Source of the DNA: Baekduia soli | GTDB lineage: Bacteria > Actinomycetota > Thermoleophilia > Solirubrobacterales > Solirubrobacteraceae | Assembly (NCBI RefSeq): GCF_007970665.1 | Contig: NZ_CP042430.1 | Location: 2,728,001 to 2,792,000 of the forward strand | Length of the DNA stretch: 64,000 nucleotides | Reading direction: 5' to 3' | Shown: positions 59,359 through 64,000 of the stretch, piece after piece | Position numbering within the stretch: the stretch's first letter is position 1 | How the letters are laid out: every line of letters starts with the position of its first letter | Position numbers and translations under genes: made by a program | Notes under the pieces: generated by a model | Seen by the model: the letters and a program-made list of their open reading frames with translations, nothing else | The model's database searches: none | Told to the model about the DNA's origin: nothing

Positions 59359-60270
59359 TTGATCGATTGGACCGAGCAGCTGCTGCGTTCGGTCCTGTTC
59401 GTGCCCGGCATTGACGAGCGCAAGCTCGCCAAGGTCGGGTCGTTCGGGGCCGATGCGATCGTGATCGACCTGGAGGACGCGGTCGCCGACGATCAGAAGA
59501 TCGCGGCGCGCCAGACCACGAGGGCCGCGGTGCCGACCTACGGCGACGCGGGGGCGGCGGTCGTGGTCCGGGTCAACGGCATCACGACCGGGAGGATGGA
59601 GGGCGACATCGAGGCGGTCGTCACCCCCGGGCTCGACGCCATGATGGTGCCCAAGGTCGAGGACGTCGAGACGCTCCCGCGGGTCGACGAGCTGCTCGCC
59701 GACGCCGAGCGCGCCGCCGGCATCGAGGTGGGCACGATCCGCGTGCTCGGCCTCCTCGAGACCCCCAAGGCCCTCGCCCACTGCGAGGAGATCCTCGCCG
59801 CGGCGCCGCCGCGCGTGCACACCGCGGTCTTCGGCGCGGGCGACTACACGACCGAGCTGGGCATCGACCTCACGCGCGACGCGACGGAGATCCTCTGGGC
59901 GCGCTGCCGCCTGGTCAACGCGGTCCGCGCCGCCGGCCTGGCGGCGCCGATCGACGGCCCGTGGCTGGCCCTGGAGGACGTCGAGGGCCTCGAGGCCGAC
60001 TGCCGCCGCGCCCGTGGGCTCGGCTACCAGGGCCGCGTGACCGTCTACCCGCCGCAGGTCGAGGTCGTCCTGCGCGCGTACTCCGCCCTCACCGACGAGG
60101 AGGAGCAGCGCGCACGGCAGGTCATCGAGGAGTTCGAGGAGGCGCTGGCGCGCGACGTCGCGTCGATCCGCATCGCCGGGCGCTTCGTCGACTACCCCAT
60201 CTACAGGCTGGCGAAGGCCAGGATCGCGCGCCTGGACACCTGGCGCGCCCGGACGGAGGTGGCGTCATGA
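59359..60270 (+). CDS. HpcH/HpaI aldolase/citrate lyase (CitE-like) family protein
   Basis: A 303-residue TIM-barrel lyase of the CitE-like group, starting at TTG 59359 behind GGGGGAG. Motifs: RSVLFVPGIDERKLAKVG, IVIDLEDAVADDQK (Mg2+ Asp/Glu), VVVRVNGI (Arg), MMVPKVED (Lys), VLGLLETPKALAHCEEI (Glu), FGAGDYTTELGID (Asp), then VTVYPPQVEVV. CitE-like proteins cleave citramalyl-CoA, malyl-CoA or methylmalyl-CoA. Directly followed (ATGA) by a CaiB CoA-transferase, as in itaconate/citramalate degradation, so a 3-hydroxyacyl-CoA lyase role is likely. No mesaconyl-CoA hydratase is seen nearby. Confidence 0.9.
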   Translation: MIDWTEQLLRSVLFVPGIDERKLAKVGSFGADAIVIDLEDAVADDQKIAARQTTRAAVPTYGDAGAAVVVRVNGITTGRMEGDIEAVVTPGLDAMMVPKVEDVETLPRVDELLADAERAAGIEVGTIRVLGLLETPKALAHCEEILAAAPPRVHTAVFGAGDYTTELGIDLTRDATEILWARCRLVNAVRAAGLAAPIDGPWLALEDVEGLEADCRRARGLGYQGRVTVYPPQVEVVLRAYSALTDEEEQRARQVIEEFEEALARDVASIRIAGRFVDYPIYRLAKARIARLDTWRARTEVAS

Positions 60271-61487
60271 CCGACGGGCCGCTGAAGGGCATCCGCGTCG
60301 TCGACTCGGCGTCGCTGTTCGCGGGGCCGGTGATCGGGACGATGCTCGGCGACTACGGCGCCGACGTCATCAAGGTCGAGCAGCCGACGGGCGACAACCT
60401 GCGCACCCTGGGCTGGGAGAAGGACGGCGTGTCGCTCTGGTGGGCGCTCATCGGGCGCAACAAGCGCTCCGTGACCCTCAAGCTCTCCGAGCCCGAGGGC
60501 GCCGAGGTGATGAAGAAGCTGCTGTCGACCGCGGACATCTACATCGAGAACTTCCGCACGGGGACGCTCGAGCGCTGGGGCCTGGGCTGGGACGTCCTGC
60601 ACGAGCTCAACCCCAAGCTCATCATGGTCCGCACGACCGGCTTCGGGCAGACCGGCCCGTACGCCACGCGGCCGGGGTTCGGGACGCTGGCGGAGTCCAT
60701 GAGCGGCTACGCCCACATCAACGGCTTCCCCGACGGACCGCCGACGCTGCCCCCGTTCGCCCTGGGCGACGGCGTCGCGGCGCTGACCGGAGCGTTCGCG
60801 GCGATGATGGCCCTCTGGTACCGCGATCAGAAGAGCGGCACCGGGCAGGTCATCGACCTGTCGATCTACGAGCCGCTGTTCTGGATCCTGGGCCCCGGCG
60901 CCTCGGTCTACCAGCAGCTCGGCATCGTCCAGGGGCGTACGGGCAACCGCGCGCCGTTCACCGCGCCGCGCAACGCCTACCTGTCCAAGGACGGCGTGTG
61001 GCTCGGCGTGTCGGCCAGCGCCCAGTCCATCGCCGAGCGCGTCATGCGGCTCGTCGGGCACCCGGAGTTCGTCGACGAGCCCTGGTTCGCCAACCACACC
61101 GGGCGCCTCGAGCACCAGGACGAGCTGGACGAGCCGATCGCCGCCTGGATCGCCGAGCGCGACGCCGACGAGGTCGTGCGGGCCTTCGAGGAGGTCCACG
61201 CCGCGATCGCGCCGGTCCTCTCGATCGACCAGATCGTCAAGGACCCGCAGTTCATCGCGCGCGAGACGATCACCGAGGTCGACCATCCCAAGCTCGGCAA
61301 GCTCCAGATGCAGAACGTGATCCCGCGGCTCGTCGAGACCCCGGGGTCCATCCGCTGGCCCGGGCCCGAGCTGGGCTCCAGCAACGTCGCCATCCTGCGC
61401 GACGAGCTCGGACTGACCGACGAGCAGATCGCCGGGCTCATCGCCAAGGGCATCGTCGCGGAGTCCGTCGACGACGACCCGTCCTGA
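60267..61487 (+). CDS. CaiB/BaiF family (class III) CoA-transferase
   Basis: A 406-residue class III CoA-transferase from ATG 60267, overlapping the CitE-like gene. Motifs: KGIRVVDSASLFAGPVIGTM, IKVEQPTGDNLRTLGW, GRNKRSVTLKLSEP, GFGQTGPYATRPGFGTLAES, and probable catalytic Asp in PFALGDGVAAL. It should make the CoA ester that the CitE-like lyase cleaves, as succinyl-CoA:itaconate or citramalate CoA-transferases do (inference). It is closer in motif pattern to the CaiB at 10019 than to that at 27275. A 26-base gap separates it from the next gene. Confidence 0.93.
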   Translation: MTDGPLKGIRVVDSASLFAGPVIGTMLGDYGADVIKVEQPTGDNLRTLGWEKDGVSLWWALIGRNKRSVTLKLSEPEGAEVMKKLLSTADIYIENFRTGTLERWGLGWDVLHELNPKLIMVRTTGFGQTGPYATRPGFGTLAESMSGYAHINGFPDGPPTLPPFALGDGVAALTGAFAAMMALWYRDQKSGTGQVIDLSIYEPLFWILGPGASVYQQLGIVQGRTGNRAPFTAPRNAYLSKDGVWLGVSASAQSIAERVMRLVGHPEFVDEPWFANHTGRLEHQDELDEPIAAWIAERDADEVVRAFEEVHAAIAPVLSIDQIVKDPQFIARETITEVDHPKLGKLQMQNVIPRLVETPGSIRWPGPELGSSNVAILRDELGLTDEQIAGLIAKGIVAESVDDDPS

Positions 61488-61513
61488 CCACCCGAGAACG
61501 AGAGGACGACCGG

Positions 61514-62449
61514 ATGCCCACATTCACCGAGGCCGACGGCCCCGGCCCCGCACGCGACGTCGTCGGCTACGGCCGCCACGTCCCGAAGGTCACGTGGCCC
61601 AACGGCGCGCGCGTCGCCGTGAGCATCGTGCTCAACTGGGAGGAGGGCTCGGAGTACTCGAAGATCGCCGGCGACGGCCGCAACGAGGGCCTGGCCGAGA
61701 TCCCCTACGTCATGGAGCCGCAGTTCCGTGACCTGGCCGCGGAGTCGGTGTACGAGTACGGCGGGCGCGCCGGCGTGTGGCGCCTGCAGCGCCTGTTCGA
61801 CGAGTTCAAGATCCCCGTCACGTTCTTCGGCGCGGCCGTCGCGTTCGAGCGCAACCCCGAGGTCGCGGCCTACCTGCGCGAGGCCGGGCACGAGCCCTGC
61901 TCGCATGGATGGCGCTGGGAGGAGGTCTGGACGCTCTCGCGCGAGGAGGAGCGCGAACACATGCTCGAGGCCATCCGCTCGATCGAGCAGACGTGCGGCG
62001 TGCGGCCCCAGGGCTGGTACTGCCGCTACGGACCGTCGGTCAACACGAGGGAACTGCTCGTCGAGGAGGGCGGCTTCGTGTATGACTCCGACGCCTACAA
62101 CGATGATCTGCCCTATTACACCCAGGTCGGCGACACGCGGCACCTCATCGTGCCCTACAGCTTCACCTACAACGACGGCCGCTATGTGCTGGCCCAGGGC
62201 TTCTCGGACCCGTCGTCCTTCTACGACCAATGCCGTCGCGGCCTGGACTACCTGTGGGAGGAGGGCGCCACGCACCCGCGGATGATGTCCATCGGGCTGC
62301 ACTCCCGTTGGGCGGGCCAGGCCGGCCGCACCAGCGGCCTGCGCGACTTCCTGGAGTACGCGCACGAGAAGGGCGACGTCTGGTTCGCGCGGCGCATCGA
62401 CATCGCGAACTGGTGGAACGAGCACCACGAGGAGTTCCCCACCGGATGA
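61514..62449 (+). CDS. polysaccharide deacetylase-fold protein of the PuuE (allantoinase) type
   Basis: A 311-residue NodB-fold amidohydrolase starting at ATG 61514 (GAGGACGACC upstream). It resembles PuuE-type allantoinases rather than sugar deacetylases: VAVSIVLNWEEGSEYSKIAG corresponds to the NYEEGGE segment, and HEPCSHGWRWEEVWTLSREE to the HGWRW region of that group. PuuE opens the hydantoin ring of allantoin without ATP, so this enzyme is a second, unrelated solution to ring opening beside the HyuAB pairs. No signal peptide, in keeping with a cytosolic enzyme. Its stop overlaps the MDR start (ATGA). Allantoin itself is one candidate, but urate-pathway genes are missing. Confidence 0.87.
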   Translation: MPTFTEADGPGPARDVVGYGRHVPKVTWPNGARVAVSIVLNWEEGSEYSKIAGDGRNEGLAEIPYVMEPQFRDLAAESVYEYGGRAGVWRLQRLFDEFKIPVTFFGAAVAFERNPEVAAYLREAGHEPCSHGWRWEEVWTLSREEEREHMLEAIRSIEQTCGVRPQGWYCRYGPSVNTRELLVEEGGFVYDSDAYNDDLPYYTQVGDTRHLIVPYSFTYNDGRYVLAQGFSDPSSFYDQCRRGLDYLWEEGATHPRMMSIGLHSRWAGQAGRTSGLRDFLEYAHEKGDVWFARRIDIANWWNEHHEEFPTG

Positions 62450-63474
62450 AGGCCGTCCGCTTCCACGACTACGGAGACGCCGACGTCCTGCGCTACGAGG
62501 ACGTCCCCGATCCCGAGCCGGGCCCGGGCGAGGTGGTCATCCGCATCCGTGCCGCGGGCCTGAACCACGTCGACATCGACATGCGGGCCGGGACCTCCCG
62601 GCTGCCGCTGAACCTGCCGCACACGCTGGGCTTCGAGGGCGGCGGCGACATCGCCGCCGTCGGGGCCGGGGTGGAGGGCTTCGCCGAGGGCGACCGCGTC
62701 ACCCCGCTCTACCAGATCGCCTGCCGGCACTGCGAGCCCTGCCTGGCCGGCCGCCAGCAGTTCTGCGCCCGGCTGCAGATGCTCGGCGTCCAGCGGGCCG
62801 GGACCTACGCCGAATACCTGCTGGTGCCCGCCGACAGCGTCGTGCACCTGCCCGACGCGATGACCTACGAGCAGGCGGCCTCGACGCAGACGACGTTCGC
62901 GACCGCGTGGCACTGCCTTATTACCCGCGCGCGCGTGCGGGCCGGGGAGACCGTCCTGATCTCGGCGGCCGGCAGCGGCGTGGGATCGTCGGGCATCCAG
63001 GTGGCCAAGCGCGCGGGCGCGCGCGTGATCACCTCGGCCGGCAGCGATGAGAAGCTGGCGCGCGCACTGGAGCTCGGCGCCGACGTCGGGATCAACTACA
63101 CCACCGAGGACCTCACCGAGCGCGGGCGCGAGGCCACGGACGGGCGCGGGGTCGACGTCGTGCTCGAGCACGTCGGCGGCAGCGTGTTCGAGCGCAGCCT
63201 GGCGGCCGTGGCCGACGGCGGCCGCGTCGTCGTCTGCGGCGGCCACGCCGGGGAGGTGGTCGACCTCGACCTCATCGAGCTGTTCCGACACGAATGGTCG
63301 GTGATCGGTTGTGCGAGGGCCACGGAGGCGGAGCTGCGCCACGTCATCGAGCTCGTCGGCCGGGGTGAGCTGCACCCGGTGATCTCGGAGACGATGCCCC
63401 TGTCGGAGGCGGCTGCGGCGCACCGCCGGATGGAGGACCGCCGTCAGTTCGGGAAGGTGCTCCTGATCCCGTGA
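62446..63474 (+). CDS. zinc-binding alcohol dehydrogenase-type MDR
   Basis: A 342-residue MDR from ATG 62446. It shares MKAVRFHDYGDADVLRYEDV with the start of the 45526 protein almost exactly (RYHEYGTADVLRYEDV) and has LNHVDIDMRAG, the Cys-rich CRHCEPCLAGRQQFC zinc cluster, SAAGSGVGSSGIQVAKRAGA, LEHVGGSVFERSLAAVADGG and the end QFGKVLLIP. The two are clear duplicates, with the zinc-free 20250 protein a more distant member. Last gene of the operon CitE-like, CaiB, PuuE-type, MDR. Probable reductase or dehydrogenase of an unsaturated or hydroxy intermediate. Confidence 0.9.
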   Translation: MKAVRFHDYGDADVLRYEDVPDPEPGPGEVVIRIRAAGLNHVDIDMRAGTSRLPLNLPHTLGFEGGGDIAAVGAGVEGFAEGDRVTPLYQIACRHCEPCLAGRQQFCARLQMLGVQRAGTYAEYLLVPADSVVHLPDAMTYEQAASTQTTFATAWHCLITRARVRAGETVLISAAGSGVGSSGIQVAKRAGARVITSAGSDEKLARALELGADVGINYTTEDLTERGREATDGRGVDVVLEHVGGSVFERSLAAVADGGRVVVCGGHAGEVVDLDLIELFRHEWSVIGCARATEAELRHVIELVGRGELHPVISETMPLSEAAAAHRRMEDRRQFGKVLLIP

Positions 63475-63512
63475 CCCGACAGTCGGTCCGAGCCGTTCCG
63501 ACAAAAGGCTCA

Positions 63513-63557
63513 ATGTCCAACTTTTACTTGACTTACGGAATGACCGGCGCTTAGCTT
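63513..63557 (+). promoter_or_regulatory. promoter of the substrate-binding protein with ATGTCCAACTT box variant
   Basis: A 9/11 variant of the island box (63513-63523) lies just upstream of TTGACT (63528-63533), an 18-base gap and TAGCTT (63552-63557), a weak -10. The box position differs from the repressor-like sites elsewhere. Confidence 0.4.
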
Positions 63558-63562
63558 GCGCC

Positions 63563-63578
63563 GTATACGACTGTATAC
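63563..63578 (+). promoter_or_regulatory. paired GTATAC motifs, 10 bases apart
   Basis: GTATAC at 63563-63568 and 63573-63578, one helical turn apart, downstream of the putative -10. Similar to GntR-type GTATAC sites; it could be a second operator. Confidence 0.4.
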
Positions 63579-63584
63579 CGCTTA

Positions 63585-63606
63585 GGCTGGGGCGGACGCC
63601 CCAGCC
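63585..63606 (+). promoter_or_regulatory. perfect 9-4-9 hairpin in the leader of the substrate-binding protein
   Basis: GGCTGGGGC, loop GGAC, GCCCCAGCC, followed five bases later by the ribosome site GGAGGAGG. Without a T-run it is unlikely to stop transcription by itself; mRNA stability or translational control are possible. Confidence 0.45.
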
Positions 63607-63618
63607 GTGAGGAGGAGG

Positions 63619-64000
63619 ATGGAAGTGCGCGAAGCGGAGTTTCGTCGGACGAGATACACCCTGGGAGCCGCGCTTGCCGCCGGCGCCCTGATGCTGGGGG
63701 CCACGGCCTGCGGCAGCAGCAAGTCCAACAGCGGCGGCAGCAGCGGTGGTACGAGCACCGCAGCGGCCGGCGGCACCAGCACGACCGCGGCCGGCGGCGG
63801 CGACAGCGCCAAGGCCAAGGCGCAGGCCGTCATCGACAAGGCCAAGCAGGTCCCGGTGTGGAAGGTCGACGCCCAGCCCTTCGACGTGACCAAGGTCAAG
63901 GGCAAGACGATCTTCAACATCCCGGTCTCGAGCACGGTGCCGTACGTCGCCGCGGTCGACAAGCAGATGCAGAAGGTTGCCACCGAGCAGGGCGTCAAGT
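63619..64000 (+). CDS. substrate-binding lipoprotein of an ABC transporter (3' end outside window)
   Basis: The visible 127 codons start at ATG 63619 (GGAGG three bases upstream) or GTG 63625, which has better spacing. A lipoprotein signal (charged start, hydrophobic core, Cys in LGATAC) precedes a Gly/Ser/Thr-rich linker of about 35 residues. The mature part begins KTIFNIPVSSTVPYVAAVDK and QMQKVATEQG, the first strand and helix of a type I periplasmic-binding fold (Peripla_BP_4, sugar or small-molecule ABC importers). It has an elaborate promoter: box variant, GTATAC pair and leader hairpin. The permease and ATPase genes should lie just beyond the window. Probable uptake of the compound degraded by the island. 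Confidence 0.75.
   Translation, partial: MEVREAEFRRTRYTLGAALAAGALMLGATACGSSKSNSGGSSGGTSTAAAGGTSTTAAGGGDSAKAKAQAVIDKAKQVPVWKVDAQPFDVTKVKGKTIFNIPVSSTVPYVAAVDKQMQKVATEQGVK

Overview
The window is GC-rich DNA (roughly three quarters G+C by eye) with dense, strongly coupled operons. Most junctions are 4-base ATGA or GTGA overlaps. Composition and gene families (KPN_02809-type zinc peptidase, Asp-rich SDxDQ protein, many CaiB, SDR and HyuA/HyuB genes, FCD-GntR regulators, Gly/Ser-rich lipoproteins) suggest an actinobacterium, plausibly a soil Thermoleophilia (Solirubrobacterales type). The lineage is inferred, not proven. I saw no tRNA, rRNA, CRISPR array, phage gene or insertion sequence.

Bases 1-6.7 kb are an ordinary, partly eroded chromosomal stretch: a winged-helix fragment, a phosphohexomutase, two cupredoxins (one a lipoprotein), a zinc metallopeptidase and several small proteins. 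Three broken genes lie here: a response-regulator receiver, a zincin-like peptidase N-terminus and a DUF2269 membrane protein.

Bases 6.8-64 kb form one large catabolic island. From left to right: (a) 6.8-11.3 kb, minus: cysteine hydrolase, SDR, beta-hydroxyacid dehydrogenase, HMG-CoA lyase-like enzyme, CaiB CoA-transferase, with a divergent SDR. (b) 12.2-20.0 kb, minus: MmgE/PrpD, acyl-CoA dehydrogenase, GntR regulator, then racemase-like protein, DehI-like protein, LeuC-like and LeuD-like dehydratase subunits, PEP mutase/isocitrate lyase-type lyase. (c) 20.2-27.1 kb, plus: MDR reductase, HyuA, HyuB, RidA-like protein, amidase. (d) 27.3-30.7 kb: CaiB, MFS transporter and a divergent alpha/beta hydrolase. 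(e) 30.7-35.4 kb, minus: second HyuA/HyuB pair with another alpha/beta hydrolase. (f) 35.5-37.1 kb, plus: GAF protein and acetamidase/formamidase. (g) 37.1-42.4 kb: malate/tartrate-type dehydrogenase, SDR, luciferase-like oxidoreductase, aldehyde dehydrogenase and a divergent SDR. (h) 42.4-47.3 kb: two transporters and a divergent GntR-MDR-cysteine hydrolase operon. (i) 47.3-51.3 kb, minus: SDR, GlcG/HbpS-like protein, GMC oxidoreductase, GAF protein, and an RpiR regulator. (j) 51.4-56.9 kb, plus: third HyuA/HyuB pair, HMG-CoA lyase-like enzyme, second racemase-like protein. (k) 57.2-63.5 kb: amidase and GntR, divergent from CitE-like lyase, CaiB, PuuE-type cyclic amidohydrolase and MDR. (l) From 63.6 kb a substrate-binding lipoprotein runs off the end.

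The common logic (inferred) is uptake, ATP-dependent or simple hydrolysis of a cyclic or linear amide (HyuAB, PuuE-type, amidases, cysteine hydrolases), activation to CoA (three CaiB), oxidation (acyl-CoA dehydrogenase, SDRs, MDRs, aldehyde dehydrogenase) and C-C cleavage (two HMG-CoA lyase-like, one CitE-like, one PEPM/ICL-type). The substrate cannot be named from sequence alone.

Two features tie the island together. A palindromic box, ATGTCSGACAT or a close variant, occurs at nine promoter regions from 11.3 to 63.5 kb, including inside the -35/-10 spacers of two back-to-back promoters near 20.1 kb. It looks like the operator of an FCD-GntR repressor, and the gene at 16487-17299 is the best candidate. 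Second, two gap-free paralogues of the Asp/Glu-racemase fold lack both catalytic cysteines and may be a new enzyme type. A caution: every frameshift I can detect (eight) is a loss of exactly one base, which suggests residual assembly indels; four otherwise good genes are affected.
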